37,702 bases of DNA from Mycoplasma sp. CAG:776 (GCA_000438195.1 FR903076.1:1-37702); one strand, 5' to 3'. Counted from the stretch's first letter, positions 16,893 to 25,220 are shown. Program-made: numbers and translations. The notes: generated by a model from the sequence alone, not told the origin.

Positions 16893-17337
16893 ATTTTTTA
16901 TATTTTCGGCCTCTTAAAGAAGATTCTAAGCGAGTTGCTCTTAATACTTGTTTATCAAAATTGGCATAACAAAGATCTAGCTCTAATTTTTGATCATTTT
17001 TAAACATTACTACTACTTTATTAGAAGTATTTAAATAATATTTTAAAATATTATCTAAAATAAACCATTTACAATTAGGGTTTTTATTTGAATGGGTTGG
17101 AATTAATATAATTCTTTTCATTTCGTCTATTATAATTGGAGGTTTATAACTAGCCCCAATTAAATAAGAACTTCCTTTTCTTCTTCCTTCTAAAGTTGAG
17201 CCATTTAATATACAATTATGCTCGATTATGTTTATAATTGATTCCTCTACGATAAAATCTTTGTCCCATTCTAATATTTTTGTTTTTTTACCTAATGGTA
17301 AAAGTGCTAACGTTTTGTCATTAATAATATACGGCAT
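16885..17337 (-). CDS. comK: ComK-family competence transcription factor
   Basis: 150 residues that I recognise as ComK: GRRKGSSYLIGASYKPPIII corresponds to the GRKAGTYEVTKISHKPPIMV stretch of B. subtilis ComK, followed by ILIPTHSNKNPNCKWF (FLFPTLSSTRPQCGWI in ComK). ComK activates late competence genes by binding paired AAAAN5TTTT boxes. It is shorter than B. subtilis ComK (192 aa), lacking most of the C-terminal tail. A very strong ribosome binding site (GGAAAGGGGG) precedes the ATG. It sits between dnaN and recF where Bacillus has the small S4-domain gene yaaA. One AAAAN5TTTT match lies upstream at 17381-17393. Confidence 0.82.
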   Translation of the reverse strand: MPYIINDKTLALLPLGKKTKILEWDKDFIVEESIINIIEHNCILNGSTLEGRRKGSSYLIGASYKPPIIIDEMKRIILIPTHSNKNPNCKWFILDNILKYYLNTSNKVVVMFKNDQKLELDLCYANFDKQVLRATRLESSLRGRKYKKFL

Positions 17338-17380
17338 CCAAATGCCCCCTTTCCTGATTACTTCTTAGTTATATCACATG

Positions 17381-17393
17381 AAAAGGAGCTTTT
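17381..17393. promoter_or_regulatory. Possible ComK AT-box upstream of comK
   Basis: AAAAGGAGCTTTT fits AAAAN5TTTT, 44 bp upstream of the comK ATG. A functional ComK site needs two such boxes at set distances, and I do not see a second. In DNA this AT-rich one match is expected by chance fairly often. Confidence 0.25.
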
Positions 17394-17415
17394 TTGTCGA
17401 ACCGTGTCAGGCCAA

Positions 17416-18534
17416 TTAGTAAGTTTTGATAGGTAAAATTAATTGAATTAGTGATTCATCGGTTAATGATTTGATTATTAATGGTTTTACATCACTATTT
17501 AGTAATAAAAGTATTTCTTCTTCTTGTAAAGTTTTAATAGCTTCTAGCATATATTTAGAAGAAAAAGATATTTCTAAATGGTCTTTATTATTTGTTTCTA
17601 CCATTAATTGTTCTTCTACCTTACCAATTTCTGATGCATAGGAATTAATTACCATTTTTGTATTATCTAAAGACATTTTTACAATATTTTTGTCTTTTCC
17701 TTGAGTAAGTAGAGCAGCTCTATCGATAGCATCATTAAATTCTCTTTTATTTACTTTAATTATATAAGCAAATTCACTTGGTATTAAATTAGATGTATTT
17801 GGATAATTTCCACTTAATAAGTTAGTTTGGAAGTTAATATTTTTATATTTGAATAATACTTTATTATTGAATATATGGACTTCTATATCACTATCATCTG
17901 TTATAATTCTTTCTAATTCCATAATATTCTTACCAGGAATTACTATTTCAACATCTTTTTCAACTTCTTGAGATAATTTTATATTCTTCTTTGCTAAACG
18001 ATAAGAATCGGTTGCTACAGTTTCTAGTACATCTTTCGTAAATTTAAAGTTTACTCCGGTTAAAATAGGTCTTAGTTCTTGATTTGATATAGCAAATACT
18101 GTTTGATTAATAATTGTTTTAAATTCTTCACCATTAATGATGATCGGATCTTTATTTTCTTCTAATTTAACATCTGGATAATCATTGATATCTAAACAGT
18201 TTAAGTTGTATTGATTGTTTTCGGTATAAATTTTGATTTTTAAACCATCTATTACTTCAAAGTTTATTAAATCACTAGGCATTTTTCTAACAATATCTAA
18301 GATGTATTTGCTTTGGATTATAATACCACCTAAGTTACTTACTTGTTTAATATCTTTTGATTCTATTAATACTTTAATTGTTAGTTCTGAATCACTTGCT
18401 GTTAGATAAAGTCCTGTATTCGTTAGTTCAAATTTAATTCCATTTAATACTGGTATTACATTTTTGGTTGATATTGCTCTAATAACATTATTTAATCCTT
18501 CTAATATTACACTTTTTTCAATTGTAAATTTCAT
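17416..18534 (-). CDS. dnaN: DNA polymerase III beta sliding clamp
   Basis: The processivity clamp. 372 residues, with the three repeated clamp domains and the family ends: MKFTIEKSVILEGL at the N-terminus and LILPIKTY at the C-terminus (usually ..LPIRTY). I chose the ATG at 18534 over 18540 because AGAAGGA then has normal spacing and the protein begins as clamps usually do. It follows dnaA after a 146-bp gap with one DnaA box, and precedes comK. Confidence 0.97.
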   Translation of the reverse strand: MKFTIEKSVILEGLNNVIRAISTKNVIPVLNGIKFELTNTGLYLTASDSELTIKVLIESKDIKQVSNLGGIIIQSKYILDIVRKMPSDLINFEVIDGLKIKIYTENNQYNLNCLDINDYPDVKLEENKDPIIINGEEFKTIINQTVFAISNQELRPILTGVNFKFTKDVLETVATDSYRLAKKNIKLSQEVEKDVEIVIPGKNIMELERIITDDSDIEVHIFNNKVLFKYKNINFQTNLLSGNYPNTSNLIPSEFAYIIKVNKREFNDAIDRAALLTQGKDKNIVKMSLDNTKMVINSYASEIGKVEEQLMVETNNKDHLEISFSSKYMLEAIKTLQEEEILLLLNSDVKPLIIKSLTDESLIQLILPIKTY

Positions 18535-18654
18535 ATCCATTCCTTCTTTCTAAATTTTATTATTATTTATTATAGTGTTAATAATGTTTGCAACTTTATT
18601 TTTCCTTTATTTTATGCATGATTTTTATATTTTTTCTTGTTTATAACTCATCTT

Positions 18655-18663
18655 TTATTCACA
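18655..18663. promoter_or_regulatory. DnaA box between dnaA and dnaN
   Basis: TTATTCACA lies just after the dnaA stop codon. In B. subtilis a second DnaA-box cluster lies between dnaA and dnaN; here I see only this one clear box. Confidence 0.6.
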
Positions 18664-18680
18664 ACTAGGTCACAAGTTAT

Positions 18681-20027
18681 TTACAATTTTGCTTTGATTT
18701 CTTTTATTGCTCGCTCTAGTTCGTGGTTTGTTAATAATTCTTGTTCGATTTTATCACAAGCAAATATAACTGTTGAATGATCTCGACCTCCAAATTCTAA
18801 CCCTATTCTTGGAAATGTTTCATCTGTTTCCATTCGGCATAAATACATGGCTAACTGTCTTGGATGTGCTACTTTGTTGCTTCTTTTCTTTCCTTTTAGA
18901 TCATCTACTGTTATATTATAATGATCAGCGACAGCTTTTTGTATTTTGGTTATATTATTATTTGAATAAATATTTTTATTGACGAAATCTTTTAGAGCTT
19001 CACAAGTGAATTCTAGATCAATAGTTTTTGGTACAATCATTGCTGTGTAAGCCATTAATCTATTTACTGCTCCTTCTAAAAAGCGAATATCATTTTGACA
19101 AGCATTGGCAATATATTCAATACTTTCTTCTTTTATTAAATTCGCTATACTTGTGTTTTCAATTTTTTTCCTGATAATTCGACATCTTAAATCGAAATCT
19201 GGAGGATAAATATCAACTGGTAGTCCCCACATAAATCGCGATCTTAGTCTTTCTTCTAATATTTTTAAGTCTTCAGGAGATCGGTCACTACTAATTATAA
19301 TTTGTTTATTTGATTGATGTAAATAATTAAACGTATTAAAGAATTCTTGTTGAGTTTTTTCTGCTCCTACTAAATATTGAATATCATCTATTATTAAAAC
19401 ATCTACATTTCGATATTTATTTTTAAAATCATTGGCATATTCGACAGTATTTTTGGCATTATCAGGATTTGCTATGTTGGTGTATTCCGTCATAAATTCA
19501 TCACAAGTACAATATAGTACTTTTCGGTTAGAATTGGCAATAATGAAATTACCTATAGCATGCATTAGATGGGTTTTCCCTAGTCCACTTTTTCCGTATA
19601 TGAATAAGGGGTTGTGAATTCTTCCTGGTGCTTCTGCAACTGCCATGGCAGCAACTTTGGCAAGTCTATTTGTATCTCCTACTACAAAGTTGTCAAAATT
19701 TAAATTTGGATTTAAATTTGTTTCTAAATTATTGATGATAACTTGAGGGTTATTAACAACTTCTTCTAGTGTTTCTTTAATATCACTTTCTAAAATAAAT
19801 TCGATATCATAATTTATATTTGTAATATTTGTTAATGTCTTATCGATTAATGAATAATAGTTATCTCCAAGCATTTTTTTGTGTATTTCCATGGGGACTT
19901 TAAAGGTTATTTTGTCGTTTGTTAGATTTATGATTTCTAAATCGTTAAACCAAGCATGGAATGATGCTGGATTAATTTCTTTATAAATATTATCTAAGAA
20001 TTCTTTTAATAATGTTTCTTTTCCCAA
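18681..20027 (-). CDS. dnaA: Chromosomal replication initiator DnaA
   Basis: DnaA binds DnaA boxes and melts oriC. 448 residues. Domain I at the N-terminus, AAA+ Walker A GKSGLGKTH (Lys151), Walker B VLIIDDIQYL, arginine-finger region EERLRSRF, and domain IV with the DNA-binding signature GRDHSTVIFAC near the end. The start codon is TTG (20025-20027), preceded by GGTGAGGT at normal spacing; no ATG lies nearby in frame. A weak TACAAT -10 (minus strand, 20066-20071) lies upstream. Its promoter side is oriC. Confidence 0.98.
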   Translation of the reverse strand: MGKETLLKEFLDNIYKEINPASFHAWFNDLEIINLTNDKITFKVPMEIHKKMLGDNYYSLIDKTLTNITNINYDIEFILESDIKETLEEVVNNPQVIINNLETNLNPNLNFDNFVVGDTNRLAKVAAMAVAEAPGRIHNPLFIYGKSGLGKTHLMHAIGNFIIANSNRKVLYCTCDEFMTEYTNIANPDNAKNTVEYANDFKNKYRNVDVLIIDDIQYLVGAEKTQQEFFNTFNYLHQSNKQIIISSDRSPEDLKILEERLRSRFMWGLPVDIYPPDFDLRCRIIRKKIENTSIANLIKEESIEYIANACQNDIRFLEGAVNRLMAYTAMIVPKTIDLEFTCEALKDFVNKNIYSNNNITKIQKAVADHYNITVDDLKGKKRSNKVAHPRQLAMYLCRMETDETFPRIGLEFGGRDHSTVIFACDKIEQELLTNHELERAIKEIKAKL

Positions 20028-20463
20028 CTAAACCTCACCCCACAGTCTGGACTTTTAACACATTAATTGTATCGCATTTTATTTAGAATTTAAAGTCTAA
20101 AATAATAAATTTTTTTATTCACATGTTATTCACACGTTTTGTTCCTTATAATACCTTACTTTAAAAGATTTATCAACACTATCCACAAATTTTTATTTAA
20201 AAAATTTATTTATACACAATAGATATTTTTTAGCTAATTGTTAGTAATGTGGATAACTTTTCTTTTTTGATACACAAGATACGGTTGATACTAGGATTAC
20301 GTAAAATTTTTTAAATGTGGATAACTCATTATTTATTCACATTTTAATTGAAATATGGTGTGGATAAAAATATTTCTTTTTATTTTTTAATTATTTTAAA
20401 AGTGTACAAAAAGTGAATAACTTTTTATTGGTTTTGAAGAACCTTGGATTTTACGGAAAAAAC
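20028..20463. other. oriC
   Basis: The gene-free region between divergent dnaA and rpmH carries eight exact TTATNCACA-type DnaA boxes. In TTATNCACA orientation: 20115-20123, 20126-20134, 20210-20218, 20333-20341. In the opposite orientation (TGTGGATAA): 20248-20256, 20316-20324, 20359-20367, which match the strict TTATCCACA consensus. CTATCCACA at 20179-20187 is one mismatch away, and AGTGAATAA at 20412-20420 is a weak site. Long A/T runs between boxes could be the unwinding element. This is the classic rpmH-oriC-dnaA arrangement. (Exact: seven; with the one-mismatch site, eight.). Confidence 0.95.
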
Positions 20464-20492
20464 TTGACTTCATAGGAATAAAATATTATAAT
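20464..20492 (+). promoter_or_regulatory. rpmH operon promoter
   Basis: TTGACT (20464-20469), 17-bp spacer, TATAAT (20487-20492): a near-consensus sigma-A promoter 33 bp before the rpmH ATG. Confidence 0.85.
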
Positions 20493-20525
20493 TAAACCAC
20501 TTGAGTTTTTAAGGAGGTGTCGTAT

Positions 20526-20648
20526 ATGAAAAGTACATTTCAACCTAATAATCGTAAGAAAGCAAAAAAACATGGATTCTTTGCAAGAAAAGAAACTAGT
20601 ATTTTAAAGAATAGACGTAAAAAAGGTCGTAAAGTTTTATCTAAGTAA
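20526..20648 (+). CDS. rpmH: 50S ribosomal protein L34
   Basis: 40 residues of large-subunit protein L34. The start KSTFQPNNRKKAKKHGFFAR and the end RRKKGRKVLSK are the family hallmarks. It is about four residues shorter than the usual 44, the loss falling in the middle segment. An excellent AAGGAGGTG ribosome binding site precedes the ATG, and a near-consensus promoter lies at 20464-20492. It heads the rpmH-rnpA-yidC-jag cluster that diverges from dnaA across oriC. Confidence 0.96.
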   Translation: MKSTFQPNNRKKAKKHGFFARKETSILKNRRKKGRKVLSK

Positions 20649-20674
20649 CCACTTTTTGTAGTGGTGTTTTTTTT
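20647..20674 (+). terminator. Terminator/attenuator between rpmH and rnpA
   Basis: The stem ACCACT/AGTGGT with a 6-nt loop is followed by a T8 tract right after the rpmH stop. It would reduce read-through into rnpA, allowing more L34 than RNase P protein. Confidence 0.8.
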
Positions 20675-20700
20675 CAGCATATAATTTAGGAAGTGAATTT

Positions 20701-21042
20701 ATGAAAAAATATGAAGTTGTGAAGAAAAGTTCAGATTTTAATGATATAATTAATACAGGAAAGTATTTAAAAACAAGTTTTTATAATATATATTATAAGG
20801 ATGGAAATTCTAGTAATCCTAAATTTGGCATTGCTGTTAGTAAAAAGTTTGGTAATGCTGTGGAAAGAAATAAGGTGAAAAGACAAATTAGATGCTTGGT
20901 CGATCATAATAAGAATTTGTTTTCAAATTCTAAAAATTATATTATAATGGTTAAGAAGAGAGTAAAAGATTTATCTTACTTTCAAATGGAACAAGAATTT
21001 GTTTCTTTATTACAGAAAGGATTTTTAAATGAAAAAAATTAA
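20701..21042 (+). CDS. rnpA: Ribonuclease P protein component
   Basis: The protein cofactor of RNase P, which trims tRNA 5' leaders. 113 residues. The family RNR signature lies in NAVERNKVKRQIR (residue 58 on), preceded by FGIAVSKKFG. GGAAGTG lies before the ATG. It overlaps yidC by 14 bp. The order rpmH-rnpA-yidC-jag is conserved in nearly all Firmicutes. Confidence 0.95.
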   Translation: MKKYEVVKKSSDFNDIINTGKYLKTSFYNIYYKDGNSSNPKFGIAVSKKFGNAVERNKVKRQIRCLVDHNKNLFSNSKNYIIMVKKRVKDLSYFQMEQEFVSLLQKGFLNEKN

Positions 21043-22048
21043 AATTGGAGTTTTGATATTATTAGTGTTTTCTTTAACGGCTTGTGGTGATAGTAATTAT
21101 ATTCTTGAAGATAATACTCCTGTTGAATATGAAAAGACTGGGCAAATTCTTCAGAAGGATATTTTATGTAAACCAGAAGATAAAGATTTAGATGAACTTT
21201 ATAGTGAGTATAAAGATCAAACAAAAATAAATTATGATGATTTACCTTTATGTTCAGATTTTAGTTTATCTAGTAATAAAGCAGATGGTATTTGGGAAGG
21301 TATTTTTGTTAAGCCTTTAGCTTTCTTGATCTTGAAGCTTGGTTATTTGATTAATAGTTTTGGTTTAGCTGTTATTTTGATTGGCTTAGCTATTAGATTG
21401 ATTTTAATGCCTATCTCTGCTAAAACTATGAAACAATCTAGTAACATGAGAAAAGCTCAACCAGAAATAGCAAGAATTGAGAAGAAGTATGCTAATAAAA
21501 AGGATAATGAATCTATGCTTCAAAAATCTCAGGAAATGATGCTTGTTTATAAAAAATACAACATTAGTCCTTTTGGTAGCTGCTTACTTGCTTTTATTCA
21601 ACTTCCTTTGTTCTTTGCTTTTTTACAAGCAATTAATAGAACACCAGCAATATTTGAGGATACTTTCTTGGGTCTTACTTTAGGACAAACACCAATGGTG
21701 GGATTGTTTGAATATCATCAATGGGCTTATTTAATTATTATTGTTTTAATTATTTTAACTACTTATTTGTCTTTTAAAAATTCTATGGCTACTACACAAA
21801 CTGGTAATCAAGATATGGAAAGACAAATGCAATTTATGTTTAAGTTTATGATTATTATGATTTCGGTAGCTTCATTATATTTATCAACTGCTATTGCTTT
21901 ATATTGGATTGCAACAAATGGTTTTGTGGTTCTTCAAAATTTATTCTTAAGAAAAATGAATGAAAGAGAAGAAAACAAAGATAGAATTATAGTTCCAGAT
22001 AAAGATAAAAAGAAGAAGAAAGAGAAAGATAAGAAGAAAGGAAAATAA
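21029..22048 (+). CDS. yidC: Membrane protein insertase YidC/SpoIIIJ
   Basis: YidC inserts membrane proteins with or without SecYEG. 339 residues. A lipoprotein signal peptide ends in LTAC (Cys19), as in Gram-positive YidC. An unusual polar segment of about 70 residues with two cysteines (CKPED, LCSDF) separates it from the core. The 60KD_IMP core follows: GLAVILIGLAIRLILMPIS with the conserved Arg in the groove, then SPFGSCLLAFIQLPLFFAFL and two more membrane segments. The C-terminus is strongly Lys-rich, fitting ribosome contact. Its start overlaps rnpA. Confidence 0.95.
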   Translation: MKKIKIGVLILLVFSLTACGDSNYILEDNTPVEYEKTGQILQKDILCKPEDKDLDELYSEYKDQTKINYDDLPLCSDFSLSSNKADGIWEGIFVKPLAFLILKLGYLINSFGLAVILIGLAIRLILMPISAKTMKQSSNMRKAQPEIARIEKKYANKKDNESMLQKSQEMMLVYKKYNISPFGSCLLAFIQLPLFFAFLQAINRTPAIFEDTFLGLTLGQTPMVGLFEYHQWAYLIIIVLIILTTYLSFKNSMATTQTGNQDMERQMQFMFKFMIIMISVASLYLSTAIALYWIATNGFVVLQNLFLRKMNEREENKDRIIVPDKDKKKKKEKDKKKGK

Positions 22049-22050
22049 TC

Positions 22051-22659
22051 ATGAATGTAGTAAAAGAAGTAGCAAAAACTAAAGATGAGGCTTTGAGGCA
22101 AGTTTTAGTTAAATTAAATGCTAATGAAGAAGAAGTATCTTACTACTTTGAAGAAATTAAGGGTGGACTTTTTAAAGGTGTTACTTATGAATGTAGTGGA
22201 TTTCTGAAAATGGATGTTATAGCTGAAGTTCAAGAATATTTAAAGAAAATTTTAAATGGAATGAATTTAGATGTTTCTTTTGAAGTTAATACAAAAGATG
22301 ATGTTACAACAATTAAAATGTATTCTTCTAACAATCCAGTTATTATTGGAAAGAATGGTCAAAATTTAGAAGCATTAACAGTACTTGCTAGACAATTTAT
22401 TAGAAATATTACTATTAATGGTCCTAGAATTATTTTGGATGTAGAAGATTACAAAGATAGACAAATAAAAAAATTAGAAAGACTTGCTCGTAATTTAGCT
22501 CGTGATGTTGTTAGAACAAAAGTGGATATTGAAATGGACAATATGAATTCTTATGAAAGAAGAATTGTTCATAATATTCTTTCAGATTTTAAGGGTGTTA
22601 AAACTGAGAGTAAAGGTGAAGAACCAAATAGACATGTAGTTATTAAATATGATAAATAA
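22051..22659 (+). CDS. khpB: RNA-binding protein KhpB/Jag
   Basis: 202 residues with the three Jag regions: an N-terminal Jag domain (KTKDEALRQVLVKLNANEEEV), a type II KH domain with an IIGKNGQNLEALTVLA loop near residue 105, and a C-terminal R3H domain (MNSYERRIVHNIL, with the Arg-x3-His pair). Homologues bind RNA and, in other Firmicutes, influence cell elongation and division. It starts 2 bp after the yidC stop and ends the cluster at a hairpin terminator. Confidence 0.94.
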   Translation: MNVVKEVAKTKDEALRQVLVKLNANEEEVSYYFEEIKGGLFKGVTYECSGFLKMDVIAEVQEYLKKILNGMNLDVSFEVNTKDDVTTIKMYSSNNPVIIGKNGQNLEALTVLARQFIRNITINGPRIILDVEDYKDRQIKKLERLARNLARDVVRTKVDIEMDNMNSYERRIVHNILSDFKGVKTESKGEEPNRHVVIKYDK

Positions 22660-22684
22660 GTACCTTTAGGTGCTTTTTTTATTT
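22658..22684 (+). terminator. Terminator after khpB
   Basis: The stem AGTACCT/AGGTGCT (one G-T pair) with a 2-nt loop is followed by T7. Confidence 0.8.
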
Positions 22685-22736
22685 TAAATAAACTTATTTA
22701 GCTATTTGTCATAAAATATTTTAGAGGAGGATATTT

Positions 22737-24101
22737 ATGGCTAAAAAAGTTGTTATTGATCCTGGTCATGGAGGAGAAGATCCTGGAACTAGTGCTAATG
22801 GTATTGTAGAAAAAGATTATACTTTAAAGATAAGTGAGTATATGGCAGATCGTTTATCAGAACTTGGTATTCCCAATGCTTTAACTAGAGATAGTGATGT
22901 AACTTTAGATTCTACTAATCGTCCTAAAAGAGCTCAAAGTTTATTTGGAACTGGTAATGATGTTATTTTAGTTTCTAATCACATCAATGCTGGAGGTGGA
23001 GATGGAGCTGAAATTATTTATGCTTTGAGAAATAGTGATACTTTATCTTCTAAGATAGCTAGTGAATTTATTAAATCTGGTCAGAATGTTCGTAAATATT
23101 ATCAAAGAAGACTTCCTAGTAATTCTAGCAAAGATTATTATTATATGCTTAGAGAAACCCCTAATAATGAGTCTATTATTGTTGAATATGGGTTTGCAGA
23201 TTCAACTGGTGATGATGTTAATCAAATAAAAAATAATTGGCAAGAATTAACTGAAGCTGTTGTAAGAGCTTTAGCTGATTATATTGGAGTAACTTATATT
23301 CCACCTGAAGGTATGGAAGGCAAGTATTATACTGTCAAAAAAGGAGATACTTTATATGGGATTGCTAGACAATTTGGTATTAGTGTAGATGAACTTAAGG
23401 TAGCAAATAATTTAACTACTAATACTTTGCGTGTTGGTCAAACACTTGTGATTCCAGAAATAGAAGAGCCGGATGTTCCTAATGAAAATATTTATATAGT
23501 AAAAAAGGGAGATACAATGTATTCTATAGCTAATCAATATGGTATGACAGTAAATGAGCTTAAAAGCTTAAATAATCTTACTAATGATACACTTTCTATT
23601 GGTCAAAAGTTAGTAGTCAGTGCAGGAAATGCTGGTACTTTAGATACTTATACTGTTAAGGCTGGAGATACTTTATATAGTATTGCTAATCAGTTTGGGT
23701 TTACTGTAAATGAACTTAAGCAATTAAATAATTTATCTAGTGATATTTTATCTATTGGACAGGTTTTAAATGTAAGTGATAGTGGTGGTTCATCTAATGT
23801 TCCATCAAATACTTACATTGTAAAGAGTGGAGATTCTTTATACAGTATTGCTCGTAAGTATGGAATTACGGTTGATGCCTTAAAGTCTGCTAATGGTAAA
23901 TCATCTAATTTGCTATCGATAGGCGAAGTTTTAGTTATTCCAATTAGTTCTAGTAGTAATTCAAAAACATATGTAGTAAAATCTGGGGATAGTTTATGGA
24001 AAATTGCTACTTCTTATGGTACGAGTGTGAATGCGATTAAGCAGGTAAATGGTCTTTCTAGTGATGTTTTATCTATTGGTCAAGTACTTATAATTCCTTA
24101 G
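22737..24101 (+). CDS. N-acetylmuramoyl-L-alanine amidase with five LysM repeats
   Basis: A 454-residue cell-wall hydrolase. The Amidase_3 zinc domain occupies about 1-185: VVIDPGHGG (His11), Glu25, SNHINAGGGDGAEI (His82), and catalytic Glu150 in IIVEYGF. Five LysM peptidoglycan-binding repeats follow, beginning near residues 197, 252, 304, 357 and 410, joined by short Ser/Gly-rich linkers. There is no signal peptide: the catalytic domain begins at residue 5, so export must be non-classical, by lysis, or it acts inside a mother cell. A GGAGG ribosome binding site precedes the ATG. It is a single gene with its own terminator. Confidence 0.93.
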   Translation: MAKKVVIDPGHGGEDPGTSANGIVEKDYTLKISEYMADRLSELGIPNALTRDSDVTLDSTNRPKRAQSLFGTGNDVILVSNHINAGGGDGAEIIYALRNSDTLSSKIASEFIKSGQNVRKYYQRRLPSNSSKDYYYMLRETPNNESIIVEYGFADSTGDDVNQIKNNWQELTEAVVRALADYIGVTYIPPEGMEGKYYTVKKGDTLYGIARQFGISVDELKVANNLTTNTLRVGQTLVIPEIEEPDVPNENIYIVKKGDTMYSIANQYGMTVNELKSLNNLTNDTLSIGQKLVVSAGNAGTLDTYTVKAGDTLYSIANQFGFTVNELKQLNNLSSDILSIGQVLNVSDSGGSSNVPSNTYIVKSGDSLYSIARKYGITVDALKSANGKSSNLLSIGEVLVIPISSSSNSKTYVVKSGDSLWKIATSYGTSVNAIKQVNGLSSDVLSIGQVLIIP

Positions 24102-24133
24102 AAAAATAACTTTTGAATAAGTTATTTTTTTTT
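24102..24133 (+). terminator. Terminator after the LysM amidase
   Basis: The stem AAAAATAACTT/AAGTTATTTTT with an A/T loop runs into T9. The -35 of the next gene lies in its loop. Confidence 0.8.
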
Positions 24134-24141
24134 GATATAAT
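24113..24141 (+). promoter_or_regulatory. Promoter of the dUTPase gene
   Basis: TTGAAT (24113-24118), 17-bp spacer, TATAAT (24136-24141), overlapping the preceding terminator. Only 16 bp separate the -10 from the ATG. Confidence 0.75.
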
Positions 24142-24157
24142 TGATTAGGTGATAGTT

Positions 24158-24616
24158 ATGAAAATTAGAGGTTTTGAAGTTGTTAAAGGTTATGAAGACA
24201 AAAATATTCATTTGCCTGTTAGAAAAACAAAATATTCTGCTGGTTATGATGTTGAAGCAGCTGAGGATGTAGTAATTCCACCTTTTCATTTAGGTTGTAA
24301 ACCTACTTTAGTTCCAACTGGACTTAAAGCTTATTGTTTGGAAGACGAATATTTAATACTTGTTAACCGTAGTAGTGGTCCTAAAAAAGGGTTAGTTATG
24401 TGTAATAGTATTGGAATAATTGATAGTGATTATTATGAAAATATAGATAATGACGGGCATTTTTATTTTCAATATTATAATGTTTTAGATCATGATGTTA
24501 TTATTCATAAAGGGGATCCTATTGGTCAAGTAATATTTCAAAAGTATTTGATATGTGATAACGATCAAGCTGATGGTGTTCGTGTTGGTGGTTTTGGTTC
24601 TACTGATATAAAATAA
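24158..24616 (+). CDS. dut: dUTP diphosphatase (trimeric dUTPase family)
   Basis: Hydrolyses dUTP to dUMP, keeping uracil out of DNA. 152 residues from the ATG at 24158; the GTG at 24149 lies inside the AGGTGAT ribosome binding site. The five dUTPase motifs are present: SAGYDVEA (I), NRSSGPKKG (II), IGIIDSDYYEN (III, with catalytic Asp), GDPIGQVIFQK (IV) and RVGGFGSTD (V). An inserted acidic segment NIDNDGHF lies after motif III. It has its own promoter and terminator; dCTP deaminase is a less likely alternative. Confidence 0.88.
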   Translation: MKIRGFEVVKGYEDKNIHLPVRKTKYSAGYDVEAAEDVVIPPFHLGCKPTLVPTGLKAYCLEDEYLILVNRSSGPKKGLVMCNSIGIIDSDYYENIDNDGHFYFQYYNVLDHDVIIHKGDPIGQVIFQKYLICDNDQADGVRVGGFGSTDIK

Positions 24617-24639
24617 AGATCTAGTTTTTAGATCTTTTT
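24614..24639. terminator. Bidirectional terminator between dut and sleB-like gene
   Basis: The stem AAAGATCTA/TAGATCTTT with a 4-5 nt loop, A-rich on the left and T-rich on the right, sits between two convergent stop codons. Confidence 0.85.
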
Positions 24640-25060
24640 AATATAACTCAGGACACTTGCCACTTTCTGGTCGGTAAAAGCAATGGTTTTTATATTTACC
24701 TGCTAGAGGTTGATCATACCATGTACTTGTGCAACTATTATTTGTTCCTGGGGCATAAAACCATAAGGAGTGTGTTGCTGGATGGTAATATTCTCCCCTT
24801 AGTGTACGTTTAGCTAAGTTTTTTTCAGCTGTTGTTGCAGAACCATAAAAAAGTGAAGAATTAGTTCCAACGAATTGATTAGGTTGATATATGGCATCTT
24901 CAATTGAATCAATATTTTTAAAAGTATAACAATCTACAATTACTCTGTTTACAACAACATTTCCAACCATTAGCATTCCTAAATTTCCTTCTGTTTGAGC
25001 TTCTGCGCGCATTATTCTAGCTAAAAGGTCTAATTCTTTAGTTGTATAATTTATTAACAT
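24638..25060 (-). CDS. SleB-type cell wall hydrolase
   Basis: 140 residues matching the catalytic Hydrolase_2 domain of SleB/CwlJ enzymes, lytic transglycosylase-like proteins that cut peptidoglycan. Seen: LLARIMRAEAQTEG with the catalytic Glu near residue 20, MVGNVVVNRV, AIYQPNQF (usually VIxxxxQF), and a C-terminal HSLWFYAP segment. There is no signal peptide or peptidoglycan-binding domain, as in CwlJ. AGGTGA precedes the ATG. In spore formers such enzymes degrade cortex in germination, but relatives also occur in non-spore-formers. Confidence 0.85.
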   Translation of the reverse strand: MLINYTTKELDLLARIMRAEAQTEGNLGMLMVGNVVVNRVIVDCYTFKNIDSIEDAIYQPNQFVGTNSSLFYGSATTAEKNLAKRTLRGEYYHPATHSLWFYAPGTNNSCTSTWYDQPLAGKYKNHCFYRPESGKCPELY

Positions 25061-25115
25061 ATAAAATCACCTAGTTTATTATATGAAAATACTAGTAAAT
25101 TGGAATTGTTTATGT

Positions 25116-25121
25116 TATAAT
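25116..25121 (+). promoter_or_regulatory. -10 element for tRNA-Trp
   Basis: TATAAT lies 25 bp before the mature tRNA 5' end. No good -35 is seen 17 bp upstream. Confidence 0.4.
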
Positions 25122-25146
25122 TGTTATGTTTGTTGATTTAATTTTT

Positions 25147-25220
25147 AGGGGATTAGTTAAATGGTATAATAGGAGTCTCCAAAACTTTAGTTGGGAGTTC
25201 GATTCTCTCATCCCCTGCCA
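25147..25220 (+). tRNA. trnW: tRNA-Trp(CCA)
   Basis: A full cloverleaf folds by eye: acceptor AGGGGAT/ATCCCCT, D-stem GTTA/TAAT, anticodon stem GGAGT/ACTTT with loop CTCCAAA (anticodon CCA), T-arm GGGAG-TTCGATT-CTCTC, discriminator G, and encoded CCA. It reads UGG; all tryptophans in neighbouring core genes use TGG. Accessory DNA begins immediately after its CCA end, making it the likely left boundary of an island. Confidence 0.95.

Noticed and set aside
17381..17393. Firm ComK autoregulatory site
   Set aside because: Only one AT-box is present; no partner at the usual spacing, and single matches are common in AT-rich DNA.
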